64,000 nt of DNA from Mycobacterium sp. SMC-2 (GTDB lineage: Bacteria; Actinomycetota; Actinomycetes; Mycobacteriales; Mycobacteriaceae). The position numbers and the translations under genes are program-made. Below the pieces are notes generated by a model. It was not told where the DNA came from, searched no databases, and worked only from the letters and a program-made list of their open reading frames with translations. The stretch spans positions 4,774,001 to 4,838,000 of the forward strand of contig NZ_CP079863.1 in assembly GCF_025263485.1 (NCBI RefSeq), read 5' to 3'. Below, one piece after another: positions 1 to 9,626 of this stretch; positions within the stretch are counted from its first letter, which is position 1; each line of letters begins with the position of its first letter.

Positions 1-777
1 CTGGTCAAGACATTCCGGCTGACGAAGGGTGTGGTGTTGCGCCGCACCGTCGGTGAGGTCCGCGCGGTCGACGGTGTCAGTTTCGAGTTGCGGCAGGGCC
101 GCACCCTGGGCATCGTCGGCGAGTCTGGTTCGGGAAAGTCGACCACGCTGAACGAAATCCTGGAACTCGTTGCGCCGCAATCCGGCTCGATCGAAGTGCT
201 TGGTGCCGATGTCGCGGCCCTGAACGCGTCCCGTCGGCGATCGTTGCGACGCGACATACAGGTGGTGTTCCAGGATCCGGTGGCGTCACTGGACCCGCGA
301 CTGCCCGTGTTCGACCTGCTTGCGGAGCCGTTGCTGGCCAACGACTTCGGCAAGAGCGAGACGAACGAGCGCGTCGCCGAGCTGCTCGACATCGTGGGGT
401 TGCGGCGGGCCGACGCCGCCCGCTACCCCGCCGAGTTCTCCGGCGGGCAGAAGCAGCGCATCGGCATCGCGCGGGCGCTGGCATTGCAGCCGAAGATCCT
501 GGCGCTCGACGAGCCGGTCTCCGCGCTCGACGTCTCCATCCAGGCCGGCATCATCAACCTGCTGCTCGACTTGCAGGAGCGGTTCGGCCTGTCGTATCTC
601 TTCGTGTCCCATGACCTTTCGGTGGTCAAACACCTCGCGCACCAGGTGGTGGTGATGTATGCCGGCACGATCGTGGAGCAGGGCGACAGCGAGCAGGTGT
701 TCGGCAGCCCGCAGCACGAGTACACCCGGCGACTGCTGGCCGCCGTGCCACAACCGGATCCGGGCAGACGTGTCTAG
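1..777 (+). CDS. oppD: Oligopeptide ABC transporter ATP-binding protein OppD, C-terminal part (5' end outside window)
   Basis: The reading frame is open from the first base, so this is the 3' end of a longer gene. It encodes one complete-looking nucleotide-binding domain: a Walker A motif [10 protein letters not shown]-loop region VVFQDP, ABC signature FSGGQKQR, Walker B with catalytic Glu ([11 protein letters not shown]) and switch His (FVSHDLS). The domain matches the OppD/OppF class, which powers oligopeptide import at the inner face of the membrane. In M. tuberculosis OppD carries two fused ATPase domains, so this is probably the second one (inference). The stop overlaps the likely oppA start by 8 bases, which points to translational coupling in an opp operon whose permease genes would lie upstream of the window. 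Confidence 0.9.
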   Translation: MVKTFRLTKGVVLRRTVGEVRAVDGVSFELRQGRTLGIVGESGSGKSTTLNEILELVAPQSGSIEVLGADVAALNASRRRSLRRDIQVVFQDPVASLDPRLPVFDLLAEPLLANDFGKSETNERVAELLDIVGLRRADAARYPAEFSGGQKQRIGIARALALQPKILALDEPVSALDVSIQAGIINLLLDLQERFGLSYLFVSHDLSVVKHLAHQVVVMYAGTIVEQGDSEQVFGSPQHEYTRRLLAAVPQPDPGRRV

Positions 778-2437
778 GCGGGTCGCGACGGCGCTTCTCG
801 TCGTGGCGCTGGTGGTCTCCGGATGCTCGCCGGCCATCAATTTGACGCCGGAAACCGGCCAGAACGCCGAGATCGGCACCACCAGCGACATCAACCCGCA
901 GGATCCCGCCACGCTGCGAGACGGGGGCAGCCTGCGGCTGGCGCTCAGCGACTTCCCGCCCAACTTCAACATCCTGCACATCGACGGCAATTCGGCCGAA
1001 GTCGCCGCCATGATGAAGGCCACGTTGCCGCGGGCGTTCATCATCGGCGCGGACGGCTCGACCACGGTCGACACCGACTACTTCACCAGCGTCGAACTCA
1101 CCGGCACCGCACCGCAGGTGGTGACCTACACCATCAACCCCCGGGCGGTGTGGTCCGACGGCACACCCATCACGTGGGAAGACATCGCCAGCCAGGTCCA
1201 CGCATTGAGCGGCTCTGACAAGAGGTTCGAGATCGCCGGACCCGGCGGCGCCGACCGCGTCGCATCGGTCACCCGGGGCGTCGACGACCGCCAGGCCGTC
1301 GTCACCTTCGCCAAGCCGTACGCCGAGTGGCGCGGCATGTTCGCCGGCAACGGCATGCTGCTGCCGAGGAGCATGACGGCAACCCCGGAGGCGTTCAACA
1401 AGGGCCAACTCGACGGCCCCGGCCCGTCGGCCGGCCCCTTCATCGTCACGTCGCTGAACCGGACAGCACAGCGAATCGTGTTGTCCCGCAACCCAAAATG
1501 GTGGGGAGACCGACCACGCCTGGACAACATCACCTACCTGGTGCTGGATGAGGCCGCCCGGCTGCCGGCCCTGCAGAACAACACCATCGATGCGTCCGGC
1601 GTCGGTACCCTCGACCAACTGACCATCGCGCAGCGCACGAAGGGAATCTCGATCCGGCGCGCCCCTGCTCCCGCGTGGTCGCACTTCACGTTCAACGGTG
1701 CGCCCGGGTCGATCCTGTCCGACAAGGCGCTGCGCCTCGCGGTGTCCAAGGGCATCGACCGGCGCACCATCGCCAAGGTCGTCCAATACGGGCTCACCAG
1801 TGATCCCGCGGCGTTGGGCAACCACATCTACGTCGCGGGCCAGAAGGGCTACCAGGACAACAGCGCGGTCGTCCCCTACGACCCGGAGGCGGCCAGACGC
1901 GAACTCGACGCCCTGGGCTGGAAGCTCAACGGCCAGTTCCGCGAGAAGGACGGCCGTCAGCTGGTGATCCGCGATCTGTTCTACGACACCCAGGGCAGCC
2001 GGCAGTTCGCCCAGATCGCGCAGCACAGTCTGGCGCGGATCGGTGTCAAGCTCGAACTCGTGGCCAGGGCGGGCAGCGGTTTCTTCACCAACTACATCAA
2101 CGTCGGGGATTTCGACATCGCCCAATTCGGTTGGCTCGGCGACGCATTCCCGCTGTCGGCACTGACCCAGATCTACCTATCGGGCGGGGAGAGCAATTTC
2201 GGCAAGATCGGTAGCCCGCAGATCGACGCGGCGATCGAACGGACCCTGGAAGAACTCGATCCCGACAAGGCGCGGGCGTTGGCCAACGAGCTCGACAAAC
2301 TCATCTGGGCCGAGGGTTTCAGCCTGCCGCTGACGCAATCCCCCGGCGACATCGCGGTTCGCAGCACGCTGGCCAATTTCGGCGCGGCCGGTCTCGCCGA
2401 CCTGCGCTACACCGCCATCGGGTTCATGCGCGGCTGA
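770..2437 (+). CDS. oppA: Oligopeptide-binding lipoprotein OppA
   Basis: Extracytoplasmic substrate-binding protein of family 5 (peptide/nickel-binding, SBP_bac_5), predicted to deliver oligopeptides to the Opp permease. I chose the GTG overlapping the end of oppD because it puts a clean lipoprotein signal at the N-terminus: basic residues, a hydrophobic stretch and lipobox VSGC with the lipidated Cys at residue 19. The 555-residue mature region has the expected pattern, for example NPKWWGDRP and [13 protein letters not shown] motifs of family 5 binding proteins. Earlier in-frame starts would bury the signal sequence. The gene is last in the operon, and its 3' end overlaps the 3' end of the opposite-strand hydrolase by 14 bases. 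Confidence 0.9.
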   Translation: MSRRVATALLVVALVVSGCSPAINLTPETGQNAEIGTTSDINPQDPATLRDGGSLRLALSDFPPNFNILHIDGNSAEVAAMMKATLPRAFIIGADGSTTVDTDYFTSVELTGTAPQVVTYTINPRAVWSDGTPITWEDIASQVHALSGSDKRFEIAGPGGADRVASVTRGVDDRQAVVTFAKPYAEWRGMFAGNGMLLPRSMTATPEAFNKGQLDGPGPSAGPFIVTSLNRTAQRIVLSRNPKWWGDRPRLDNITYLVLDEAARLPALQNNTIDASGVGTLDQLTIAQRTKGISIRRAPAPAWSHFTFNGAPGSILSDKALRLAVSKGIDRRTIAKVVQYGLTSDPAALGNHIYVAGQKGYQDNSAVVPYDPEAARRELDALGWKLNGQFREKDGRQLVIRDLFYDTQGSRQFAQIAQHSLARIGVKLELVARAGSGFFTNYINVGDFDIAQFGWLGDAFPLSALTQIYLSGGESNFGKIGSPQIDAAIERTLEELDPDKARALANELDKLIWAEGFSLPLTQSPGDIAVRSTLANFGAAGLADLRYTAIGFMRG

Positions 2438-3665
2438 TCCGCCGCAGCCGCGCCGGAATCGGCAGGGCGCCCTCCACGGCGGCCGCCACCCCGACCGCCG
2501 CCCACAGCAAGCGCAGCTCCGGACGCGGCGGAAGCGCGTCGAACGCTGGTGCCTTCGCGGCAAGCCCGTCGAGCTCGCCGCGGCACACCGCCCGCGCGAT
2601 GGCGATCGCGGCGCGCTCGCGAAAGTCCAGTGCGCTGTGCGCCATGCTTGGCAGTTTCAAGAGCACCGCGTTGGGCAGCAGCGCGGCGACACGCTCGGCG
2701 ACCGCCGGCGGAGTGATGAGATCGCGGCCGCCGGAAACCACCACGGTGGGCCAGTCGAAATGCGGCATCTCGGTCGCCAGGTCATAGGGCTCGTCCTCGA
2801 AAGTCACTGTCTGGGTGCGTGCTTCGCGTTCGGCCACGGCGGGGTCCAGCGGTAGGCCGTCGGGTTGGGCGGCGTAGTCCAGTTCGCGGAACGCGATGCG
2901 GCTCACCAGGTCTTCCTCGTAGCGGTACGGCAGGTGGCTCAGGGTGGTGAACCGGGTCAGCACCCACCACAGCAGCTTTCGACCATCCAGCAGCAGGTCT
3001 AGTTGCCGCTCGAGCAGGTCGGTGCCGCCGTAGCCGTAGATCGTCGCCACCACCTGGGTGGCCGCCGCGGTCATCACGCCCGCCTCGACAAGTTTGCGCA
3101 TTTTCGGCGCCAGCGCAGCGGTTTCCGGGCTATCACCCCTGAGCAAAAGCCGACGGATCGCGCGGCGCACGATCACGATGTCATGCCGCGACAGCAGAGG
3201 CGAGTCGAGGATCATCGCCCGCACCCGGCCCGGATGGCGCACACCGAACCCCGAGGCGATGTACGTGCCGTAGGACGCGCCGTAGACGACGGCCGAGTCG
3301 ACATGGGCGTCGTTGAGCACGGCGGCGATGTCATCGACGACCTGGTTCACGGTGATCGCCTCGGGCGGCAGGTCCGCGCCCGAGTCGTCGTGCCGCGACA
3401 TGCCCACCCCGCGGTGTTCGACCATGATGACGTCCAGGCCGGCCGCGGCGGCACGGCGCCGCAACCCCTTGTACATCTGCACCGACGCCACCCCGGGGCC
3501 GCCGGGGATGATGACCAGCGGATGCGCCGACTTTCGGCCCGTGCGCACGTAGTACAGATCGAACTCTTCGCGACTCTCCGGCGAGATCGGCCGGCGCACC
3601 GGCCGCACCCCGGGCAATGCCGCGAGCTTCTCCTGCACCCGGCGCCGCTTCGCATTCATCGTCAT
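2424..3665 (-). CDS. Alpha/beta hydrolase, proline iminopeptidase-like
   Basis: A 413-residue alpha/beta-hydrolase-fold protein. Visible motifs are the oxyanion-hole element PGGPG (residues 54-58), the nucleophile elbow GASYG with Ser131, an acid in GGRD (Asp315) and the base in SMAHS (His343), so the catalytic triad looks intact. The HGGPG-like motif places it near prolyl aminopeptidases (S33), although substrates of such mycobacterial hydrolases vary and none can be assigned. It has no signal peptide and is probably cytosolic. It lies downstream of, and on the same strand as, the YhaN/YhaO-like pair, with a 62-bp gap. In M. tuberculosis this position is held by an unrelated oxidoreductase (Rv1279, from recall), so the locus differs here. 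The start could also be the second ATG two codons in. Confidence 0.82.
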   Translation of the reverse strand: MTMNAKRRRVQEKLAALPGVRPVRRPISPESREEFDLYYVRTGRKSAHPLVIIPGGPGVASVQMYKGLRRRAAAAGLDVIMVEHRGVGMSRHDDSGADLPPEAITVNQVVDDIAAVLNDAHVDSAVVYGASYGTYIASGFGVRHPGRVRAMILDSPLLSRHDIVIVRRAIRRLLLRGDSPETAALAPKMRKLVEAGVMTAAATQVVATIYGYGGTDLLERQLDLLLDGRKLLWWVLTRFTTLSHLPYRYEEDLVSRIAFRELDYAAQPDGLPLDPAVAEREARTQTVTFEDEPYDLATEMPHFDWPTVVVSGGRDLITPPAVAERVAALLPNAVLLKLPSMAHSALDFRERAAIAIARAVCRGELDGLAAKAPAFDALPPRPELRLLWAAVGVAAAVEGALPIPARLRRISRA

Positions 3666-3727
3666 CGGTGTCGGCCCGCCATGACCCCATTCTGCCGGTC
3701 CGCTGCATTGCCGCAGCTCGGCCCCGG

Positions 3728-6349
3728 CTAGGCGCTGAGATCGATGCGGTGCGCGCCCTTGACGCCGTCGTACCGATCGGGGCTGCAGGTGAGCACGATC
3801 ACCTGCCCATCCGTACCCACCGTGTTGAAGACCTCCCCCATCTTCGCCAGCCGGTCCGGATCGGTGAACCCCAGCGCGTCGTCGACCACCACGGGAACGG
3901 CGTCCTCCTTGGCGACCAGGGCGGCGCCGGCCAGCCGCGCCAAGATGCCGAGTTGCTCCTTGGCCCCGCCCGACAGGGAGTCGTAGGGCACCGTGACGCC
4001 GTTGAGCGTGCGGCTGCGAATGCAGAGGTCGCTGTCGATGTCCACCTCGAACGTGGGACCGAACACCGGGCGGCCGAGCCGTTGCAGTTCCGCGCGATAG
4101 GGCTCGACGTACCGCTGCCGGGTGGTGTCGCGGTGGCGTGTCATGACCGAGCGCAGCAGCCGCGCCGCCCGCGCCCGACCACCGACCCGGATGTGCTCGC
4201 TGGCGGCGTGCTCGCGCTCGGTTTCCGCGGCGTCGAGCTTGCCCTGGCGACCCTCGCTGCCCATTACCGAGAGTTCGATGGTGATCTCACGCAACGCACG
4301 GGCCGCCTCTTCGTAGCGTTCACGCAGATCCTCCGTCTCCCTTGTGGCAGCGCGTAATTCGGCGTCCACGTCGTCCGGCTTTGCCGCCGCGAGTCCGTCG
4401 GCCAGCTCGGCGCGACGCCCTTCGGCGGTCAGCACCGCTTGTCGCCCCGTGTCCGCCGCCGCCGCGAGTTCGTCATCGCCGGACGACGCCCGCTCTTGGT
4501 CCAGCCGCTCGGTGGCCGCGGTGAGCTCGCCGCGCTGGGTCTCCAGCTTGTTGTGCAGAACCGTTGCGCGGGTGGTTGACTCGGTGAGCCGGGCCTTGGC
4601 CGCGGCGGCGTTCCGGCGGCGGTCGTCGCATTCGGCGGTCGCGGCCCGGCTAGCCGTCTCCAGCGCATCGAGCTCGTCGCGGGCGGCGCCGATGTCGGCC
4701 GCAGCGAGGTCCGCCGCGGCCGGTTGGCCGGCGCGCAGCTGCGCGAGCCGCGAACGCAGCTGGTCGAGCTCTTCGTCGCCACACAGCCCGGCCAGGGTGG
4801 CGCTCAGCTGGTCGCGACTGCCCTGTAGTTCGCGGCGACGCTGATCGGCGGACCGCGCCTCAGCGAGGTCGGCCACCCGGCTGGCGGCCAACGCCGCGGC
4901 CAGCTCCTCTTGTGCGGCAGCGTGTTTCGCTTGGACATCGAGCGTGGTGGCGCCTGGTGTGATCCGCGCGGTGAGGACGCCGGGGACCTGGACCGCGGTG
5001 GGTCCGGTGGTCGTGAGCGACCAGCTTTGACCCTCGGACAACGAGATCCGCTGGTCGCCGATCGCGAGTTCGATGTCCGCGGCGGCGGTGAACTCGACGG
5101 CCGCGGACGTCAGGGCCAACTGGTCGCCGATCCGATCGACCGCGGCGGCCGCGGTCTCGATTCGCCGCAGCGACTGCTCGCCGATGGCGATTTCGCCGAG
5201 TGCTGCGCACACGCCGTCGTGCTCCCGCCGGATGGCGTCGATCTTGGCCAACCGGGCGCTCAACCGGTCGGCCTCCTCGCGGTCGGCGAGCTGAGCGACG
5301 GAGCGCCGGGCGGATTCGGCTCGGCGTTGCAGGTCGGCAAGGGCCTCGGCGGCTTCCTGTGCCGCGACGTCGGCGGTCTCGGCTTCGGCGTGTGCCGCCG
5401 AGCAGGCGTCGGCGGCTTCTTTCGCTTCAACCTCGGTGGCCGCGACAGCCGCTGTGCGCGTAGTGATTTCGGCAAGTAGTTGCAGGCGGGAGTGGTGGGC
5501 GGTCGCCGCCGCCTTGCTCGTCGCCGCCGCGGCGGCGGCGATCAAATCGGCCTCGCGCGCCTGTGCCGTCAGTTCGGCGACCTTCTCCGCGGCCTCCTGT
5601 GCGGCGGTGAGCCGGGGCCGGGCGGCGGCGCGCTGCCGGGACAAGTCGGCGACCTGCTGCGTCAGGGTGGCGTGCCGACACACCCGCTCGTCCACCTCGG
5701 CGACCGCCGCCGCGCACTCCGCGACCGCGGCCTCCGCGTCGGCCAGCCGGGTGATCGCCGCGGCCCATTCGCCGGTGGGGCGCCCGGTGGGGGTGAAGTA
5801 GCGTCCGTATTCCGCGTCGATTCGCTCGATGAGCAGCGGCTCGGTGCCGGACAGCGCCGCGGTGTCCCCGGCCGCCACATCGAGCGCACGCGACAGGGCG
5901 TCGCAGCCTGACAGATCGACCGCCGCGGTCGATGCGGATTGCAGCACCCGCTGGGCATGCCAGAGATCGCTGTCCACCGTCTCGGCCAGCATCGCACGGA
6001 CGCGTTCGTGCGCCTCGTCACCGGTGAGCTGTTCGCGGTGCGGTGACTGGATGGTCAGCTCCGTTTCGCATTTCCGGTGGAACCGCTTGCGGTAGATGAA
6101 ACGGTAAGGGCCACAGCTCAATTCGGCGCTCACCTCGGAGCCGACGTCGCTGTGGGTGGGCTTGACCTGCTTGACTTCCTTCTTCGTCGAGCGATCTCTG
6201 GACTCCAGCAGCAAGTCCAAGGCTTCGATCATCGACGACTTGCCGATCTCGTTCGCGCCGCACACCACGACGACGCCATGATCGGGGAATTCGATATCCC
6301 GGTGCGCGATGCCGCGGTAATTCGTCAGGGTCAGGCGGTGCAGCTTCAT
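3728..6349 (-). CDS. AAA/SMC-like ATPase, YhaN/SbcC type (Rv1278-like)
   Basis: An 873-residue protein with split ATPase halves. The N-terminus carries Walker A GANEIGKSS (31-39). The C-terminus carries an ABC-type signature LSGGAKEQ followed by Walker B VVVDDALGF. The middle is Ala/Glu/Arg/Leu-rich and reads as a long coiled coil, as in SbcC, Rad50 and YhaN. The start is the ATG giving MKLHRLTLTNYRG, typical of the family; an upstream extension in the same frame is low-complexity out-of-frame sequence. The ATG overlaps the stop of the phosphoesterase gene by 4 bases, so the two are translationally coupled and probably form a DNA end-processing complex (inference from SbcCD and Mre11-Rad50). 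Confidence 0.85.
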   Translation of the reverse strand: MKLHRLTLTNYRGIAHRDIEFPDHGVVVVCGANEIGKSSMIEALDLLLESRDRSTKKEVKQVKPTHSDVGSEVSAELSCGPYRFIYRKRFHRKCETELTIQSPHREQLTGDEAHERVRAMLAETVDSDLWHAQRVLQSASTAAVDLSGCDALSRALDVAAGDTAALSGTEPLLIERIDAEYGRYFTPTGRPTGEWAAAITRLADAEAAVAECAAAVAEVDERVCRHATLTQQVADLSRQRAAARPRLTAAQEAAEKVAELTAQAREADLIAAAAAATSKAAATAHHSRLQLLAEITTRTAAVAATEVEAKEAADACSAAHAEAETADVAAQEAAEALADLQRRAESARRSVAQLADREEADRLSARLAKIDAIRREHDGVCAALGEIAIGEQSLRRIETAAAAVDRIGDQLALTSAAVEFTAAADIELAIGDQRISLSEGQSWSLTTTGPTAVQVPGVLTARITPGATTLDVQAKHAAAQEELAAALAASRVADLAEARSADQRRRELQGSRDQLSATLAGLCGDEELDQLRSRLAQLRAGQPAAADLAAADIGAARDELDALETASRAATAECDDRRRNAAAAKARLTESTTRATVLHNKLETQRGELTAATERLDQERASSGDDELAAAADTGRQAVLTAEGRRAELADGLAAAKPDDVDAELRAATRETEDLRERYEEAARALREITIELSVMGSEGRQGKLDAAETEREHAASEHIRVGGRARAARLLRSVMTRHRDTTRQRYVEPYRAELQRLGRPVFGPTFEVDIDSDLCIRSRTLNGVTVPYDSLSGGAKEQLGILARLAGAALVAKEDAVPVVVDDALGFTDPDRLAKMGEVFNTVGTDGQVIVLTCSPDRYDGVKGAHRIDLSA

Positions 6350-7497
6350 GCGGCGCCCCGGTCGGTGAGGCGCAGCAACAGCGCAAGCGCCGCCTGAGCG
6401 TCGGCTGCCGTCTCGTTGTCGCCCTCGCGTGCGGTCGCCACCAGTTCGTCGACCGCGGCGGCGGCGAATCCCCCGATACCGAGGTCGCTGAATTCGCCGT
6501 CGGCCGGGATGACCGCCAGGTCGGTGCGGCGTTCCCACAGGCCGAGCCAGGCATACAACCGCGCGTACTTGTCCAGACAGGCGTCCAGCGCGGCACGGTC
6601 GGTCACCGTCAGCGATCCGGTGAGCGCCAACCGCACCACGGTGCGGTCCTTTTCGGTCATCAGGTCCAGGTTCATGTCGAGGTCGGCGATGTCGCGGCGG
6701 GTATCGACCTGGCGGCGCATGGTGACGAAACGCCACCGGCCGACATGCCGCGATTCCACCGTGACGGCGCGGCGCGGGTCGGTTTCGTCGATGTCGACGA
6801 TCAGGACATGACCGGGATCCGACTCCACGTCGTCGAAATTGGTGACTTCCGGCGCACCGGAATACCAGATCCGGCCGCTGTCACCGACGTGCGTGCGCGA
6901 ATGCTTATCCCCCAGCGCCACATAATGCACCGCGCCGGCCGCCAGCGCGGCGTCGAGCGCGGCGAGCCGGATCAGGGAGGGCTTGTCGCGGTCCGGGTCG
7001 AGGACGTCGACCCCGCCGTGGGCGACCAGTATCCGCGTGACCGGTCCCGGCGCCAGGCCTTCGAGAACTTCCGCGACGAGGTCGGTGGTCGGGGCCTTGG
7101 ACCGCCAAGGCGCCGCGACAATCTCCAGCCCGGGCGTTACGCGATGGATGCCGGCCTGATCGAGCACCACCACGTTGTCGGGACATTCGGCGGTGAACAG
7201 AGCGCTGGTGTATACCGAGGAGGCGTCGAGCGGATCATGGTTGCCCGGCAGCAGGTAGACCGGAATCCCGATGGCGCGCATGGCTTCCAGGGACTGCCCG
7301 ACGACCTGCTGGGGAAGCTGATTGTGCTCGAAGACATCACCGGACACCACGACGAACTCCGCGCCCACCTCCGCCGCCAGCGCCCCCAGACCGGCCACCG
7401 CGTCGCGCCGGGCCGCGGAGTATCTCGGCTGGGCGTCACCGGCCAGGAAGTGCCGGGTCATGCCGAGCTGCCAATCGGCGGTGTGCAGGAATCGCAC
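6346..7497 (-). CDS. DNA repair metallophosphoesterase, YhaO/SbcD type (Rv1277-like)
   Basis: A 383-residue calcineurin-like phosphoesterase, the nuclease partner of the coupled ATPase gene. Metal-site motifs: TADWQLG (Asp8, with Gln10 where the usual D-x-H has His), SGDVFEHN (Asp54), PGNHD (Asn86, His87), a VAHGG motif and ALGDKH near the end of the catalytic domain. The GTG start was chosen because the protein then begins VRFLHTADW and a purine-rich Shine-Dalgarno stretch (GGAAGGGGG) lies just upstream; a longer ATG form would add 28 residues without family character. The likely role is nucleolytic processing of DNA ends or hairpins. The Gln substitution is discussed in the findings. Confidence 0.83.
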   Translation of the reverse strand: MRFLHTADWQLGMTRHFLAGDAQPRYSAARRDAVAGLGALAAEVGAEFVVVSGDVFEHNQLPQQVVGQSLEAMRAIGIPVYLLPGNHDPLDASSVYTSALFTAECPDNVVVLDQAGIHRVTPGLEIVAAPWRSKAPTTDLVAEVLEGLAPGPVTRILVAHGGVDVLDPDRDKPSLIRLAALDAALAAGAVHYVALGDKHSRTHVGDSGRIWYSGAPEVTNFDDVESDPGHVLIVDIDETDPRRAVTVESRHVGRWRFVTMRRQVDTRRDIADLDMNLDLMTEKDRTVVRLALTGSLTVTDRAALDACLDKYARLYAWLGLWERRTDLAVIPADGEFSDLGIGGFAAAAVDELVATAREGDNETAADAQAALALLLRLTDRGAA

Positions 7498-7714
7498 GGC
7501 GGCGGCCCCCTTCCGAACTGCGTGATTATCAGGGCACCGCGAGCTTAGATCCGCGCACCGACAAGACGCGGGACCTCGCACGGCAGGTCTCCGAGCGGCT
7601 GTTTTCGGCCACGATCGCGAATGCCACGAGTACGCGGGAAACTTTTTGCGCGAGTGTGCGTCTATGGCGATTTATGGCGGCTTTTTTGTCGGTGGGTGTG
7701 GCTAGTTTGGCGTT

Positions 7715-9088
7715 GTGAGTGTTGATCCGGAGGCGTTGTCGGCGGCGTTTGATGTCATCGACGCTGCGATCGCCGATCTGGTCAACTACGACTGCGACGC
7801 ATTGGCCGCCCGCGAGCAGCTGGCGATGTTGGGGCGCTGTGAGAAGGTCCGCCGGAGCCTCCCGGCGGTGGAGCATCCGTTGATCAACAACCTTGCCCGC
7901 CAGGCCACGCCCGAGGAGTTGGGCGGCACGCTGCCGCACGCGATCGCCGAGGCGACACTGATCAGCCGCGCCGAGGCATCCAGGCGCGTCAAAGAGGCCG
8001 CCGACCTGGGCCCGCGACACGGACTCACCGGTGAGCCCCTGGCGCCGATCCTGCCGGCCACCGCCACCGCCCAACGCGACGGGAAGCTTGGCGCCGGGCA
8101 GGTGGCGGTGATCCGCCGCTTCTTCCACCGCCTACCCGGTTGGGTCGATGCCGACACCCGAGACGCCGTCGAGGCCGACCTGGCCACCCACGGCACGCAA
8201 TACCGCCCCGAACAGCTGGCCGCACTGGCCGATCACCTCGCCGACTGCCTCAACCCTGACGGCACCTACCGCGACGAGGACCGCGCCCGCCGCCGCGGCC
8301 TCATCCTTGGCAAGCAGGGCCCCGACGGCATGTCGGAACTGCGCGGCGTTCTGACCCCCGAGGCCCGCGCCAGCGTGGAGGCCGTACTGGCCAAGCTGGC
8401 CGCGCCGGGCATGTGCAACCCGCTCGACGACACGCCCTGCGTGGACGGCGCACCTACACAAGAGGCGATCGACCGCGATACCCGCTCGGCGGCCCAACGC
8501 AACCACGACGGCCTACTGGCGGCGTCGCGCGCGCTGCTGGCGTCGGGAAATCTAGGCCAGCACAACGGGTTACCCGCCGCCATCATCATCACCACCACCC
8601 TGCAGGAACTGCAAACCGCCGCCGGCACGGGGCTGACCGGTGGCGGCAGCGTGCTGCCGATGAGCGAGGTCATCCGCCTGGCCCGCCACGCCCATCACTA
8701 TTTGGCCGTCTTCGACAACGCCAAACCCCTGGCGCTGTACCACACCAAACGCCTGGCCTCCCCCGGTCAGCGAATCATGCTCTACGCCAAGGACCGCGGC
8801 TGCACCGCACCCGGCTGCACCGTGCCCGGCTACCTCTCCGAAGTCCACCACGTCACCGACTGGGTGAAATGCCGGCGCACCGGCATCGACAACCTCACCT
8901 TCGCCTGCGGACCCCATCACCGCATGCTCAAACCCGGCGGCTGGACCACCCGTAAGAACGCCAAACATGAAACCCAGTGGATCCCACCGCCCCACCTCGA
9001 CCGCGGCCAACCCCGCACCAACACATTTCATCATCCCGAAAAGCTGCTACGCGGCGACGATGACGATGACGATGACGACGCGGCATAG
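7715..9088 (+). CDS. 13E12-family DUF222/HNH endonuclease domain protein
   Basis: A 457-residue protein of the mycobacterial 13E12 repeat family: an N-terminal DUF222 region (about 1-330) followed by an HNH domain (about 365-425). The HNH signature is visible as CTAPGC, then EVHHV, W, and [16 protein letters not shown], which keeps the paired Cys, His-His, Asn and His ligands. The C-terminus is a run of eight aspartates. The GTG start has almost no leader, as in other family members. In M. tuberculosis the two flanking genes (Rv1277 and Rv1276c) are neighbours, so this gene is an insertion relative to that order. M. tuberculosis REP13E12 copies can host phage integration, but no phage genes are seen here. 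DNA cleavage is inferred from the domain only. Confidence 0.88.
   Translation: MSVDPEALSAAFDVIDAAIADLVNYDCDALAAREQLAMLGRCEKVRRSLPAVEHPLINNLARQATPEELGGTLPHAIAEATLISRAEASRRVKEAADLGPRHGLTGEPLAPILPATATAQRDGKLGAGQVAVIRRFFHRLPGWVDADTRDAVEADLATHGTQYRPEQLAALADHLADCLNPDGTYRDEDRARRRGLILGKQGPDGMSELRGVLTPEARASVEAVLAKLAAPGMCNPLDDTPCVDGAPTQEAIDRDTRSAAQRNHDGLLAASRALLASGNLGQHNGLPAAIIITTTLQELQTAAGTGLTGGGSVLPMSEVIRLARHAHHYLAVFDNAKPLALYHTKRLASPGQRIMLYAKDRGCTAPGCTVPGYLSEVHHVTDWVKCRRTGIDNLTFACGPHHRMLKPGGWTTRKNAKHETQWIPPPHLDRGQPRTNTFHHPEKLLRGDDDDDDDDAA
9056..9079 (+). repeat. GAY codon microsatellite encoding eight aspartates
   Basis: Eight consecutive Asp codons alternating mainly GAC and GAT form a 6-bp-period microsatellite at the very end of the 13E12-family gene. 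Such tracts can vary in length by slippage, and any 3n change would leave the protein in frame. Confidence 0.8.
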
Positions 9089-9113
9089 CGGTGATGGTTT
9101 CTGATTGGTTAGC

Positions 9114-9623
9114 GTGACTGCCGTGGAAGACCAGCGCACGTTGCTCTTGATGCGACACGCGAAATCCGGCTACCCGCCCGGCGTTGCCGACCACGACCGG
9201 CCGCTGGCGCCCCGCGGGGTTCGTGAAGCCGGCCTTGCCGGTGACTGGCTGCGCGCCAACGTCCCGGCCATCGATGCCGTGCTGTGCTCCACCGCCACGC
9301 GTACCCGACAGACGTTCGTCAACACGCGTATCGACGCGCCGGCGCGGTACAGCGAGCGGCTCTATGGCGCCACGCCCGGCACCCTGATCGAGGAGATCAG
9401 CACGGTCGGCGAGGGAGTCGAGACGCTGCTCGTCATCGGACACGAGCCGACGATGTCGGCCGTGGCGCTCGGCCTTGGCGGCAGTGGCACCGATGTCGCT
9501 GTGGCCGAACGAGTTTCGGCTAAGTTCCCGACGTCGGCGATCGCCGTCCTGACCGTGCCGTCCGGATGGAAGTGCCTCGAACTCGGCCGCGCGGCGCTGA
9601 TCGGCTTCGAGGTGCCGCGCTGA
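9114..9623 (+). CDS. SixA-like phosphohistidine phosphatase (Rv1276c-like)
   Basis: A small histidine phosphatase superfamily member of about 169 residues. It has the N-terminal catalytic RHAKS motif (RHG family, phospho-accepting His), a conserved Arg region STATRTRQT and a second catalytic His in VIGHEPT. This is the SixA-type single-domain layout, which removes phosphate from histidine phosphotransfer proteins or small molecules; the substrate is unknown. The GTG giving VTAVEDQRTLL is preferred, but a TTG three codons earlier and a GTG three codons later are possible. It is convergent with lprC, the two stops being 3 bases apart. Confidence 0.85.
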   Translation: MTAVEDQRTLLLMRHAKSGYPPGVADHDRPLAPRGVREAGLAGDWLRANVPAIDAVLCSTATRTRQTFVNTRIDAPARYSERLYGATPGTLIEEISTVGEGVETLLVIGHEPTMSAVALGLGGSGTDVAVAERVSAKFPTSAIAVLTVPSGWKCLELGRAALIGFEVPR

Positions 9624-9626
9624 ACC

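Noticed and set aside
626..2125. 499-residue minus-strand open frame across oppA
   Set aside because: Antisense shadow of a clear lipoprotein gene in high-GC DNA; Arg/Gly/Val-rich composition, no motifs.
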